Assembly: GCA_015490005.1 (NCBI GenBank)
Contig: WFYS01000082.1
Coordinates: 1 to 51,702 of the forward strand
Reading direction: 5' to 3'
DNA: 51,702 nt
Source of the DNA: Desulfurellaceae bacterium
GTDB lineage: Bacteria; Campylobacterota_A; Desulfurellia; Desulfurellales; Hippeaceae
Every line of letters begins with the position of its first letter. Position 1 is the first letter of the stretch. Below, one piece after another: positions 36,794-46,043 of the stretch. Both the position numbers and the translations under genes were made by a program. The notes beneath the pieces are model-generated. The model did not search any database, had not been told where the DNA came from, and was given only the letters and a program-made list of their open reading frames with translations.

Positions 36794-37425
36794 AAGAGCT
36801 GTTTATTCTTGTGGGTTTTGCAGAGATTGTTTTGGTTATTTTTATGCAGTGGCAGTATTACTTAAAGAAAATCATAGTAACATTTGCTATTTCTTCATTG
36901 TTGATTGGATTGTTGCTTTTTATGCAAGGTGGCTTTCAAAACAATGTAAATCTGATAATTTTAGCTGTTTTAACGCTTTTAGTCAGGTTTTTATTCATAC
37001 CTTACTTTATGCTTAACCGTCTTGGAAAGGTTTATAAGGAGAAAAATCCTAAACAAGTTGTTTCTACGGGCGCATCAATAATTATTTCTTTTCTCCTTGT
37101 GATTTTAGCGTATGTTATTTACAGGCTAACTCTTTATAGATACATTTCTGTGGAAGCGGGCTCTATCCCGATAGCAATAATACTTCAGGGTATTTTCCTT
37201 GCAATTTCAAGAAACAATGCTTTTGTTCAGCTTATTGGTTATATGATTATGGAAAATAGCCTGTTTTTTATGGCTGGGTATATGTTTCCAGATTTACCCT
37301 TCATAGTTGAAGCTGGCATTCTTTTAGACCTTTTAGGTCTTGTTATGATTTCAGGTGTGGTTATGAAGCTGAGGGAAGGTTCTGTTTCAGAAGTTATAGA
37401 TGAATTTGATGAGTTCAGGGGGTAG
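36790..37425 (+). CDS. hydrogenase-4 component E-like membrane protein
   Basis: A 211-residue protein with about six to seven membrane helices and few charged residues, matching HyfE-type subunits (related to NuoK and MrpC). The segment QLIGYMIMENSLFFMAGYM keeps the membrane Glu that in NuoK-like subunits belongs to the ion path. It overlaps the upstream gene as ATGA and is 3 nt from the next. Confidence 0.85.
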   Translation: MKELFILVGFAEIVLVIFMQWQYYLKKIIVTFAISSLLIGLLLFMQGGFQNNVNLIILAVLTLLVRFLFIPYFMLNRLGKVYKEKNPKQVVSTGASIIISFLLVILAYVIYRLTLYRYISVEAGSIPIAIILQGIFLAISRNNAFVQLIGYMIMENSLFFMAGYMFPDLPFIVEAGILLDLLGLVMISGVVMKLREGSVSEVIDEFDEFRG

Positions 37426-37428
37426 GGC

Positions 37429-38805
37429 ATGTTTGTTTATTATTTTCCTTTTATTATCCTTGTTTTTGCTTCACTTTTGTGTGTTTTTAAAAGAGATGCA
37501 CTTGCAGCTTTCGTAAGTGTTTTATCGAGTTTAATTGTAAGTGCTTTGTCCATAGTTATTCTCCTTAAGCCCAATGTGACTGCAGGTTATCTGTTTATAG
37601 ACGGTTTTTCAAAAATCATGGTAGTTTTAATTTCGTTTATCTATCTGACAACAGCGCTTTTTTCCATAACCTATCTAAAACATGTGGAAAAGCCTCTTCT
37701 TAAGAAGAACTTTTATTTTCTCTATTTAAATCTATTTGTCCTTTCCATGCTGTTTAGTGTTGTGGTTAAGAATTTGGGTTTAATATGGGTGGGTATAGAG
37801 GCTACCACTATAACAAGCGCCTTGCTTGTTGCGATTGACAATGACAAACCGGCAATAGAGTCTGCCTGGAGATATATTATCATAGTTTCCGTTGGACTTA
37901 TCATGTCTCTTGTCGGTGTTGTATTTGTCTATGGAGCTTGTCACACTCTGGATATTACAAAAATTGCGTTGTTGAAGAGTGCAAACTATAAACTGCTCCT
38001 TTTGGGTTCTGTGTTTGTTGTTACGGGTTTTGCAACAAAGGCGGGCATTTTCCCCTTGCATACATGGTTGCCAGACGTTCACGGTAGAGCTATAGCCCCG
38101 ATAAGTGCCATATTTTCATCCATTTTGCTACCCGTTGCCCTTTTTGGTGTTTATAGGGTTTTGTCCAGTGTTGGGATGGATTCTCTACATCTATATGCAA
38201 TTGTGTTGGGCTTTTTGAGTGTGATTTTTGCAAGTATTTTCTTGGTCAATCAAAAATTTTACAAAAGGATGTTTGCGTATTCGTCCATTGAAAATATGGG
38301 TATGATTCTGATAGGTTTAGCCCTTTTCAATAAATATGCCTTCTTGGGCGCTGTTGTTTTGCTTGTTTCACACGCATTTGCAAAATCCTCTGCATTTTAT
38401 TCAACAGGCAATGTTCTAAATGTTTACAAAACAAGGGAGGTTTCAAAGGTAAAGGGCATGGTTGAAAGGTTGCCTTTTACTGCGTACAGTCTGGTTTTTT
38501 CAGCCCTTGCCGTGACTGGAGCACCGCCTTTTGGAACATTTTTGGGAGAATTGCTGATTATCTACGGTATTTATATAAAATTCGGACTATTTTGGGTGTT
38601 AGTTTTAGCAACATTTTTGGTTGTTGCATTTATGTCTGTAAATTACAAGGTTGCCAGAATGGCTTTTTCGTCCTCCGAGTTTGATAGGGTAGAAAAGGTT
38701 AGAATGAGTGCTTTTGTGCCACTTCTAAATGTAACTGTGTCATTCGTGATTGTATTTTTGATTGGCTTTATTGAAAAAATCCTTATAGCGGGGATGATAA
38801 AATGA
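37429..38805 (+). CDS. antiporter-like membrane subunit (HyfF/NuoN/MrpD type)
   Basis: A 458-residue antiporter-like subunit with about 14 helices. The ion-path residues are kept: Glu124 in WVGIEATTITSALL and Lys204 in ATKAGIFPLHTWLPDVHGRA, followed by the broken-helix region. It is expected to translocate H+ or Na+. The start at 37429 follows GGGGGTAGGG. The end overlaps the large-subunit gene by 4 nt. Confidence 0.92.
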   Translation: MFVYYFPFIILVFASLLCVFKRDALAAFVSVLSSLIVSALSIVILLKPNVTAGYLFIDGFSKIMVVLISFIYLTTALFSITYLKHVEKPLLKKNFYFLYLNLFVLSMLFSVVVKNLGLIWVGIEATTITSALLVAIDNDKPAIESAWRYIIIVSVGLIMSLVGVVFVYGACHTLDITKIALLKSANYKLLLLGSVFVVTGFATKAGIFPLHTWLPDVHGRAIAPISAIFSSILLPVALFGVYRVLSSVGMDSLHLYAIVLGFLSVIFASIFLVNQKFYKRMFAYSSIENMGMILIGLALFNKYAFLGAVVLLVSHAFAKSSAFYSTGNVLNVYKTREVSKVKGMVERLPFTAYSLVFSALAVTGAPPFGTFLGELLIIYGIYIKFGLFWVLVLATFLVVAFMSVNYKVARMAFSSSEFDRVEKVRMSAFVPLLNVTVSFVIVFLIGFIEKILIAGMIK

Positions 38806-40031
38806 GGTTGTTGGGTGTATTTAAAGAGGATAATAGAGAATTTTTTCTCTTACAGGATGAAGGTAAGTTTTTTAAGTCAGATGCTCAGAATTTGAAAGAT
38901 GAATTTTCTAATTATGATTTGATAAAGAACAGGGATGTTTCAATTGGTTCAGAGCCTGTAGAAGGAGAGGGTGTTTTCAACTTTAGATATGGTCCTGTTA
39001 CAGCAGGCGTTAAAGAAGCTGGTGTTTTCAATATTTATACATACGGTGAAAGAATTCTATCAGTAAACATTGATCCATCTTATAAGAAAAGAGATATTGA
39101 GAGGCTTATACTAAAAAAGAATATAGATGAGGGGCTAAAATTTGCTGAATCTGTCTGTGGGAATTTTTCTGTCTCGCACTCACTTGCTTTTTGTAGAGCT
39201 TTAGAAAACTGCGCTAAACTTGATTTGCCTGAGGATGCCGTTCGTTTGAGAGTTGTAGCACTTGAGCTTGAAAGATTATACAACCATACAACTGTTTTCT
39301 TGAAACTTGCAAGAGGAGCTTCTCAAAATGTTTTGACTTCTCATTTGAGTTTCGTATTTGAGGAGTTGCTCAGAATAAATAGAGATTTTGGGCTGAGCAG
39401 ATTTTTGAAGGGTGTGGTTGTACCGGGTGGTGTTCGCGTGAACGAAAGCGCAAATTTTGAGGATTTGTCTAAGAGACTGCTGAGTTTGAAGGATAAGTTT
39501 GAAGAGCTATACGAACATGCACTTAAAAGTTATAACTTCATCGATAGGATTCACAACACGGCGCCGCTTGATAGGGAACTTGCTTTGAAAATAGGTGTTA
39601 CAGGTCCGACGTTGAGGGCGTGTGGCGTGAAAGAGGATTTGAGGATAAAGGAAAAAGGATACGAAAAGCTCTCCGTTGTTGTAGAGGAAGATGGAGACTC
39701 TCTTGCAAGGATGGAGGTAAGGGTAAAAGAGTTTTTAAATTCTACAGATGTGATTGTTGACAATATGGCTAAGGTTAAATCTTTGGATAAGCTCAAGGGC
39801 GTAGATTTAAAAGATTTAAATGGTGAAGGTATAGGATATAGCGAGTCACCTAGTGGGTTATTGGTTTACTATGTGAAACTGAATAGAGGCATTTTGGAAA
39901 ATGTTTACATATCAACTCCATCTGTTTTTGGTTTTAAGGCGTTTTCTGAGGCGTTTAGAGGGTTTATATTTACGGATTTCAGCTTTGCCTTTGATTCCTT
40001 TGGAGTCCACTTTTCAGACTGTGCGAGGTAG
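38802..40031 (+). CDS. NiFe-hydrogenase large subunit/NuoD homolog lacking the Ni-Fe site
   Basis: This 409-residue protein has the fusion layout of group 4 large subunits: a NuoC-like N-terminal region (about 1-60, FRYGPVTAGV) and a NuoD/HyfG-like domain. The first metal motif, normally CGxC, is Cys119-Gly-Asn-Phe122 in SVCGNFSVSHSLAFC, so the second Cys is Phe. The C-terminal motif DPCxxC is replaced by DSFGVH (398-403). Three of the four Ni ligands are therefore missing. The family scaffold (ALELERLYNH, VVVPGGVR) is intact. It cannot bind a normal Ni-Fe centre and so is not a hydrogenase in the usual sense. Ehr-type complexes and the Pyrococcus Mbs/Mbx enzymes are the nearest concepts. Confidence 0.9.
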   Translation: MRLLGVFKEDNREFFLLQDEGKFFKSDAQNLKDEFSNYDLIKNRDVSIGSEPVEGEGVFNFRYGPVTAGVKEAGVFNIYTYGERILSVNIDPSYKKRDIERLILKKNIDEGLKFAESVCGNFSVSHSLAFCRALENCAKLDLPEDAVRLRVVALELERLYNHTTVFLKLARGASQNVLTSHLSFVFEELLRINRDFGLSRFLKGVVVPGGVRVNESANFEDLSKRLLSLKDKFEELYEHALKSYNFIDRIHNTAPLDRELALKIGVTGPTLRACGVKEDLRIKEKGYEKLSVVVEEDGDSLARMEVRVKEFLNSTDVIVDNMAKVKSLDKLKGVDLKDLNGEGIGYSESPSGLLVYYVKLNRGILENVYISTPSVFGFKAFSEAFRGFIFTDFSFAFDSFGVHFSDCAR

Positions 40032-40040
40032 GGGGTGTTT

Positions 40041-40496
40041 ATGAAGTCGTGGGTTTTTTACGGGTTATCCAATAGATTGACGGAGAGGTTTAAAAAGAAA
40101 GATGGTAAGGTCAAGGGCTTAAGTCCTGTGTTTAGGAATTCTCTCCATATATTTCCAATTGATGTGGGAAATGACAATGAGTTGAATTTTGAGATAGAGG
40201 CTCTTCAGTCTGCACAGTACAATATCCACAGGTTCGGCATCTTTTTTACAGACTCTCCAAGACACGCCGATATTTTGCTAATTCTCGGTAGGTGTACGGA
40301 AAAGATGGTTTCTCCTTTGAAGGAGACGATAAATCAACTACCCAGTCCATATGGAATAGTCGTTATAGAGGGTAGTCAACCGTTTGGCATAAAACCGAAA
40401 GAGTTGGATTTAGATAATGTGTTGGCTTATTATGAGCAATATCTATCTGCAGATGAGGTTCTTTCTGTTTTGCTAAACATCATGGAGGTGAAATGA
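40041..40496 (+). CDS. NuoB/HyfI-like small subunit lacking iron-sulfur ligands
   Basis: A 151-residue protein recognisable as the NuoB/HyfI small subunit by SLHIFPIDVGN, FEIEALQSAQYNIHRFGI and SPRHADILLILG. The CxxC motif of the proximal [4Fe-4S] cluster (family GSCNGCDIEI) reads GNDNELNFEI, with Asp45 and Leu48 for the cysteines. The third ligand (family GACA) is GSQP, and the PGCPPRP segment with the fourth is absent. One Cys (85) is at a non-ligand place. No cluster of the usual kind can form. A GTG at 40035 is in frame; ATG at 40041 fits AGGTAGGGGG better. Confidence 0.85.
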   Translation: MKSWVFYGLSNRLTERFKKKDGKVKGLSPVFRNSLHIFPIDVGNDNELNFEIEALQSAQYNIHRFGIFFTDSPRHADILLILGRCTEKMVSPLKETINQLPSPYGIVVIEGSQPFGIKPKELDLDNVLAYYEQYLSADEVLSVLLNIMEVK

Positions 40497-42358
40497 TGGT
40501 TGTATTGTATTTAATCGGTGCTTTGGCTGGTTTTTTGAATAGAAAGCTAAGTTATTTTCTGGGTTTGTTGGCTAGTTTGCTCGCTTTGTATGTGGGTGTA
40601 AAGGCGACATTTTTTGGCTTTTCAGGTACTGCTCTATTTCATTTTTTTGACAATACTACTGTTGGTATAAATGTTGATAAATTAAACGGCATGTTCTTGG
40701 CTATTGCATCGTTGTCTTTTATTGCTGTTACACTGTTTTCTTTAGATTTTGGCGAGCTATACAGAAAAAGAATGGCAATCTTCTTGAATTTATCAATGCT
40801 TGGAATGGTGTTGATTCTTCTTGCCCACGATGGAATAACTTTTTTAATTGGGTGGGAGATAATGACCATTTTTTCCTATCTTTTGATTGTTGAACACAAA
40901 GGGGCTTATAAGGAGGCATTTAAGTTCTTGGCATTTAGTGAACTTTCAACGGTTTTACTTATTATTGGGTTTTTAGCACTTTACATTTCAAAGGGTAACT
41001 TTGCACTATCAGGCAGTACTAACAATTTAGTGTTTGTTCTTTTTACATCGCTTGCTTTCATAATAAAGATGGGTATTATTCCATTCCATACATGGCTAAA
41101 AGATGCACACTCCAAAGCCCCTTCCAATGCCTCTGCACTGTTGAGTGCGCCTGTAACATTAATGGGTGTCTACGGTTTGTTTAGGGTTATTGACCTTGCT
41201 GGATATAATCATTTGTGGGGGATAATTGCTGTTATTCTGGGTAGTGTCTCTGCTTTTTGGGGAGCAATATCTGCTGCTGCCTCGAAGGGTTTAAAGATTT
41301 TACCTGCATATTCAACCGTTGAAAATAATGGGATGATTTTAGCTATGCTGGGTTTTGCATCCTGCGCCCATGAGTATTCTACAAACTCGACTCTATTTAA
41401 ATTTGCTTACTTGACTGCGATAGTGCTTTCGCTTTCACATACACTCGCAAAAACACTTCTTTTCCTATCAATTGGACAGGCTAAGGAGCAGTTGGATGAG
41501 GAGAGTATTGATAATGTAAGAGGAATACATGAGAGTGTAGGAAAAATTCCAGCTTTAGGTGTTGTGATCTCTGGCTTGTCGTTTAGTGCGTTTCCTCTAC
41601 TTTTGGGTTATGTAGCTGAGTGGATGATGTTAGAGTCGATATTCCAATCTTATCAATTCACAAGCGTGTTTAACAGGGTAATAACCTCAACGGGAGGGGT
41701 TCTTTTGTCTTTGGGTATGGGCTTTGCCTCATTCTCTATGATAAAATTAATAGGCTACTCTGCATTGGGTTTTTCACACGGCAAAAAAGCCAAACCGATG
41801 AATAGAGTATTCATGCACTCTGCAGAGCTCCTCTTGATTGGTTTAATAGCGCTCTTTAGCTTTTTTGCAGTTAGATTGTTCTTTGGATTTGGGTATTCTC
41901 AGTTTGTAATAGGAGCATTAGCTGTTCCTAAGGGCTGGCTCATTGCAAGTGCTAAACCTGTTTTCGGAGTCATATCACCTGCATTTTTGGCTATAGTTTT
42001 GGCGGTTTTATTTGTTGTTCCTTTTGTTATCTATCTAAAAAGCAGGGCAACAACAAAAAGGGTCATCTCCTGGAATGGAGGTTTAAACTTAACAGAAGAG
42101 GAGTATTTCACTGCCAATGCATTCTCCTTTATAATCGAGTACATCTTGAGATTTGTTTATGCGACAAAAGAGATAAAGGATGGAAACAGAGTATTTGTCT
42201 CAATCAGAGACGTATTTGATGATGTCTATAATTATTTTGTAGGAATAGCTAACAGAGTTACATATCTGATAAGTAAGCTCGTTATGAATGGAAAAGTATA
42301 TTTTTATCTATCTTACATTTTGACTATGTTTGTCTTAATATTTATTGTTTTTGGGTAG
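40493..42358 (+). CDS. antiporter-like membrane subunit (HyfB/NuoL type)
   Basis: A 621-residue antiporter-like subunit with about 16 helices and a long C-terminal amphipathic region (about 540-600) like the lateral helix of NuoL/HyfB. It keeps Glu122 in GWEIMTIFSYLL and Lys192 in IKMGIIPFHTWLKDAHSKAPSN. It closes the operon, overlapping the small-subunit gene by 4 nt (ATGA). With the HyfF-like subunit the complex has two ion-path modules. Confidence 0.92.
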   Translation: MMVVLYLIGALAGFLNRKLSYFLGLLASLLALYVGVKATFFGFSGTALFHFFDNTTVGINVDKLNGMFLAIASLSFIAVTLFSLDFGELYRKRMAIFLNLSMLGMVLILLAHDGITFLIGWEIMTIFSYLLIVEHKGAYKEAFKFLAFSELSTVLLIIGFLALYISKGNFALSGSTNNLVFVLFTSLAFIIKMGIIPFHTWLKDAHSKAPSNASALLSAPVTLMGVYGLFRVIDLAGYNHLWGIIAVILGSVSAFWGAISAAASKGLKILPAYSTVENNGMILAMLGFASCAHEYSTNSTLFKFAYLTAIVLSLSHTLAKTLLFLSIGQAKEQLDEESIDNVRGIHESVGKIPALGVVISGLSFSAFPLLLGYVAEWMMLESIFQSYQFTSVFNRVITSTGGVLLSLGMGFASFSMIKLIGYSALGFSHGKKAKPMNRVFMHSAELLLIGLIALFSFFAVRLFFGFGYSQFVIGALAVPKGWLIASAKPVFGVISPAFLAIVLAVLFVVPFVIYLKSRATTKRVISWNGGLNLTEEEYFTANAFSFIIEYILRFVYATKEIKDGNRVFVSIRDVFDDVYNYFVGIANRVTYLISKLVMNGKVYFYLSYILTMFVLIFIVFG

Positions 42359-42445
42359 TTTATAACCATATGATAAGCATTGTTAATTAGTTTATTAAAA
42401 TGAGATTAAGCATTAATTTTCGAGAAATGTTGTTGTGATAAAATC

Positions 42446-42473
42446 TTGACTTATTTATGAATTATGATAATAA
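42446..42473 (+). promoter_or_regulatory. promoter of fixABCX operon
   Basis: TTGACT (42446-42451), 16 nt, then TAATAA (42468-42473). It lies in the 171-nt AT-rich gap after the hydrogenase-like operon. No terminator hairpin was seen before it. Confidence 0.5.
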
Positions 42474-42529
42474 ATATACGGCTTAAAATGATGAAGGAAA
42501 TGAATAAAAATTTTTGAAAGGAGGCTCAA

Positions 42530-43351
42530 GTGCACTTTCTAGTATTTATCAAACAGGTGCCTGATGCTGCCCAGGTTAGGGTGGATTATGAGACTGGTAC
42601 CTTAATTAGGGAAGGGGTGCCAGCTATCATTAATCCGTTCGATAAGCACGCTATTGAAGCAGCTGTAAGATTAAAAAATCAGTTTGGAGGCAAGGTTTCG
42701 GTTGTATGCATGGGCCCTCCTATGGCAGAGGATGCCTTAAAAGAGGCCATGTCCATGGGAGCCGATAAAGCGTTCCTGTTGAGTGACAGGATTTTTGCTG
42801 GATCTGACACACTAGCCACAAGTTATGCTTTGTGGGCTGCAGCTAAACAAATTATAAAAGAAGAGGGACCGGTAGACGTTTTCTTTGCTGGAAAACAGGC
42901 TATCGATGGTGATACGGCGCAGACTGGTCCTGGTATTGCAACTAGGTTTAATGTTCCTTTAATAACCTATGTTGTTGATATTAAAAATGTTGACCCCGAA
43001 AAGAAGACTTTGGAATTGGTAAGGCTTTTGGAGAGTGGGCAAGAAGTTATTCAAACTACAATGCCTTGCTTCTTAACAGTGGAAGAGGAGCTGAACACTT
43101 TGAGCTATGCACCTTTGCCATATTTAATTAGAGCTGCTAAAACCTCTGTAAAGGTTTTGAACTCTAAAAATACTGAAATAGAGGCTGAGTATTGCGGATT
43201 AAAGAACTCTCCTACAAAAGTTAGAAAAGCGTTTACCCCTCCAAAGAGAGAGCGTGGCGAGATGATTGAGGGTGATTCTGTGGATGGCATCATTAACCAG
43301 CTTTATGAAAAAATCGAGCCCGTATTGAAAACTATGGGCAAAGTACAATAA
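42530..43351 (+). CDS. fixA: electron transfer flavoprotein beta subunit (FixA)
   Basis: A 273-residue EtfB-type protein (IKQVPDAAQVRVDYETGTL, MGADKAFLLSDR, GKQAIDGDTAQTGPG). With FixB it forms a flavoprotein that takes electrons from NADH. Four genes in the order fixABCX indicate the bifurcating type, which reduces quinone and ferredoxin together (family knowledge). The start is GTG at 42530 after AAAGGAGG; no closer ATG fits the family N-terminus. Confidence 0.93.
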   Translation: MHFLVFIKQVPDAAQVRVDYETGTLIREGVPAIINPFDKHAIEAAVRLKNQFGGKVSVVCMGPPMAEDALKEAMSMGADKAFLLSDRIFAGSDTLATSYALWAAAKQIIKEEGPVDVFFAGKQAIDGDTAQTGPGIATRFNVPLITYVVDIKNVDPEKKTLELVRLLESGQEVIQTTMPCFLTVEEELNTLSYAPLPYLIRAAKTSVKVLNSKNTEIEAEYCGLKNSPTKVRKAFTPPKRERGEMIEGDSVDGIINQLYEKIEPVLKTMGKVQ

Positions 43352-43366
43352 GGGTGAGGTTGAGAA

Positions 43367-44380
43367 ATGATTAAACAAGATATAAGTAAGTATAAGCATG
43401 TTTGGGTTTTCATTGAGCATGAAAATGGTGAGGTGGCAAGGGTTTCCTTTGAGCTTTTAACAAAAGCAAGGGAGCTTGCAAAAGACTTAGGGTGCGAAGT
43501 TCATGCGTTTACGGTAGGAGATAAGGTTGAGCAGTTCGCAGATGAGGTCTTCAAATATGGAGCTAAGAAATTTTTTGTAATTGAAGACCCATTTTTGAAA
43601 GATTATATTACCGAGCCTTACAGGGATGCAATCGTTCATTTAATAGAAAAACATAAACCAGAAGTGGTTCTGATAGGTGCTACAACTTTGGGTAGAGATT
43701 TGGCAGGAACAATTGCTACTGTTTTGCAGACAGGCTTGACTGCAGATACGACTGCTTTAGATATTGATCCAAAGACAAAGAATCTATTGATGACAAGGCC
43801 TACCTTTGGTGGTAACTTGATGGCTACGATTTTCTGTCCAGACAACAGGCCTCAGATGTCAACATCAAGGCCAGGCGTTTACAAAGCCATTGAAGAGCCA
43901 GCTAAGGGGCAAGTTGTAAAAGAGGAATTTGAATTTGATAAATCCAAGTACACGAAGCAAATTATTGAAAAGATTATAGAAGAAGGCGAAAAAGTAAATC
44001 TTGGGTTCTATGATATAGTTGTGTCTGGCGGCTTTGGAATGGGTTCTAAAGAGAATATGAAGTTAATACAAGAACTAGCCGATGTTCTTGGTGGTACATG
44101 GGCTGCAAGTAGAAAAGCAGTACAGGCTGGTTGGGCTCCCCAAACAAGACAGGTTGGGCAAACTGGCCAAACTGTTCACCCAAAAATCTATATAGCGTGT
44201 GGTATTTCTGGGGCGATACAGCACCAAGCTGGTATGAAGTCTTCAGAGGTTATTATTGCAATCAATAAAGACCCAGATGCCCCCATATTTGAGATTGCAA
44301 CATACGGAATAATGGGTGATGTTATAGAAGTTCTTCCGAAGATGACACAAATGTTTAAGGAAAAATTAGGAAAGGCTTAA
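43367..44380 (+). CDS. fixB: electron transfer flavoprotein alpha subunit (FixB)
   Basis: A 337-residue EtfA-type subunit. The C-terminal FAD domain is intact, with GFGMGSKEN, QVGQTGQTVHPKIYIACGIS and SSEVIIAINKDPDAPIFEIA. The N-terminal domain packs on FixA. It follows fixA by 15 nt and precedes fixC by 13 nt. Confidence 0.95.
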   Translation: MIKQDISKYKHVWVFIEHENGEVARVSFELLTKARELAKDLGCEVHAFTVGDKVEQFADEVFKYGAKKFFVIEDPFLKDYITEPYRDAIVHLIEKHKPEVVLIGATTLGRDLAGTIATVLQTGLTADTTALDIDPKTKNLLMTRPTFGGNLMATIFCPDNRPQMSTSRPGVYKAIEEPAKGQVVKEEFEFDKSKYTKQIIEKIIEEGEKVNLGFYDIVVSGGFGMGSKENMKLIQELADVLGGTWAASRKAVQAGWAPQTRQVGQTGQTVHPKIYIACGISGAIQHQAGMKSSEVIIAINKDPDAPIFEIATYGIMGDVIEVLPKMTQMFKEKLGKA

Positions 44381-44393
44381 AAAGGAGAGCGAA

Positions 44394-45695
44394 ATGAGTA
44401 AAAAGGATTTTGATGTAATAGTGGTTGGTGCTGGCCCAGCTGGAATGGCAGCTGCTTACGTTTTGGCTAAAGCTGGTGTTGATGTTATTGTTATAGAAAG
44501 AGGAAAATTTCCTGGTTCTAAAAACGTAATGGGCGGTATCTTCTACAGAAAGCCTATGGATGACCTAATTCCTGAATTTTACAAGGAAGCCCCCATTGAA
44601 AGACATATAGTTGAGCAGAGAATGTGGCTTATGGACGATGTGTCTCACTTTAGTATGGGGATTAAAACTCAGAAGCACAACTCTGAACCTTACAACTGTT
44701 TTAGTGTATTAAGAGCCCAATTCGATAAGTGGTTCTCTAAAAAGGTTGTTGAGGCAGGAGCCTTGTTAATTAATGAAACGGTTGTTACAGAACCTATCGT
44801 TGAGAACGGAAAGGTTGTAGGTGTTAGAACTGATAGACCACAAGGTGACCTATATGCAGATTGTGTTATAGCGGCAGACGGCGTTCAATCTTTTTTAGCA
44901 AAATCTTTAGGTTTAAGGAAAAAGATAACACCAAACAAAGTTGCTTTGGGTGTAAAAGAGATTATAGGTTTAAGTGAAGAACAGGTTAACGATAGATTTG
45001 GTATAAAGGATTCCAAAGAGGGTGTGACTATAGAAATCACAGGTCCATTCTTAAAAGGAATGGAAGGAATGGCTTGGATGTATACCAATAAAAACTCTGT
45101 GTCTATAGGCATAGGTGTAATAATTGATGATTTAATTAACCATAACATGAATCCTAACGATTTACTTGAATCCTTGAAAAATCATCCTTCAGTTTTACCT
45201 TTGATTGAAGGTGGAGAAACAAGGGAGTATCTTGCCCATGTAATACCAGAAGGCGGCTACAAGAGCGTTCCTAGGATGTATGCAGATGGCTTCATGGTTG
45301 CAGGTGACGCAGCAATGCTTGTTGATAGCGTACATAGAGAAGGTTCAAACTTGGCTGTAGAGAGTGGTAAATTGGCAGCAAAGACATACTTGGAAGCCAG
45401 AGAATCGGGTGATTTTTCTGAAAAAACTCTTTCGAGATATCAAGAAAAATTGGAAGAAACATATGTGCTACAAGATTTGAGATACTACAAGAACCTACCA
45501 GAGCTACTTGAGGAGAAGAGATACTTACTAACAGAATACCCACAGTTCTTAATTGATGCAATGACTGAAATATATACGGTTGATGGAGTTCCAAAACCAG
45601 AGAAGTTTAGGAAAATAAAGGGTGAACTTAAGAGTAGGTTTGGGTATATTGGACTTGCAAAAGATTTATACACTATTTGGAGGAAATTAAGATGA
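44394..45695 (+). CDS. fixC: FixC flavoprotein-quinone oxidoreductase
   Basis: A 433-residue ETF-quinone oxidoreductase-like flavoprotein. The N-terminal FAD fold shows VVGAGPAGMAAAYVLAKAG. A second FAD motif is GFMVAGDAAMLVDSVHREG. It passes electrons from the FixAB flavin to the quinone pool, using the FixX iron-sulfur clusters. The stop overlaps fixX as ATGA. The ribosome-binding site is AAGGAGAG. Confidence 0.94.
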   Translation: MSKKDFDVIVVGAGPAGMAAAYVLAKAGVDVIVIERGKFPGSKNVMGGIFYRKPMDDLIPEFYKEAPIERHIVEQRMWLMDDVSHFSMGIKTQKHNSEPYNCFSVLRAQFDKWFSKKVVEAGALLINETVVTEPIVENGKVVGVRTDRPQGDLYADCVIAADGVQSFLAKSLGLRKKITPNKVALGVKEIIGLSEEQVNDRFGIKDSKEGVTIEITGPFLKGMEGMAWMYTNKNSVSIGIGVIIDDLINHNMNPNDLLESLKNHPSVLPLIEGGETREYLAHVIPEGGYKSVPRMYADGFMVAGDAAMLVDSVHREGSNLAVESGKLAAKTYLEARESGDFSEKTLSRYQEKLEETYVLQDLRYYKNLPELLEEKRYLLTEYPQFLIDAMTEIYTVDGVPKPEKFRKIKGELKSRFGYIGLAKDLYTIWRKLR

Positions 45696-45976
45696 AAAAG
45701 CTTAGAATAGAAGATAAGCTTTACCTTGTAGGCTATAATGTTGACCATGAATATAGCCATCTAGGGATTTCTGATTCAGAGGCGTGCAAGACCTGCGAGA
45801 AGAAGCAGTGCACATATGTTTGCCCAGCCAGTGTTTATAGTTGGGACGAAAAGGAACAGAAAATTAATATTAACTACGATGCTTGTTTAGAGTGCGGTAC
45901 TTGTAGGTTTGCCTGTGATTATATAACTTGGAAGTATCCACGTGGTGGTTTTGGTGTAGCCTATAAATTTGGCTAA
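45692..45976 (+). CDS. fixX: FixX ferredoxin-like protein
   Basis: A 94-residue ferredoxin-like partner of FixC. It has Cys32, 35, 40 and 44 (CKTCEKKQCTYVC) and Cys65, 68, 71 and 75 (CLECGTCRFAC), enough ligands for two clusters, plus the family C-terminal WKYPRGGFGV. The reading frame extends to 45677, but ATG at 45692 overlaps the fixC stop and has TTGGAGGA upstream. A strong terminator follows 27 nt later. Confidence 0.95.
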   Translation: MKKLRIEDKLYLVGYNVDHEYSHLGISDSEACKTCEKKQCTYVCPASVYSWDEKEQKININYDACLECGTCRFACDYITWKYPRGGFGVAYKFG

Positions 45977-46002
45977 AAAAAGATTTTTATCGTGTTACTT
46001 AC

Positions 46003-46030
46003 AAAAAGCCCCTTTTATAGGGGCTTTTTT
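46003..46030 (+). terminator. terminator of fixABCX
   Basis: A 10-bp stem AAAAAGCCCC/GGGGCTTTTT with loop TTTTATA is followed by a T run. The next gene starts only 14 nt later. Confidence 0.93.
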
Positions 46031-46043
46031 ATTTGGGTGAATT

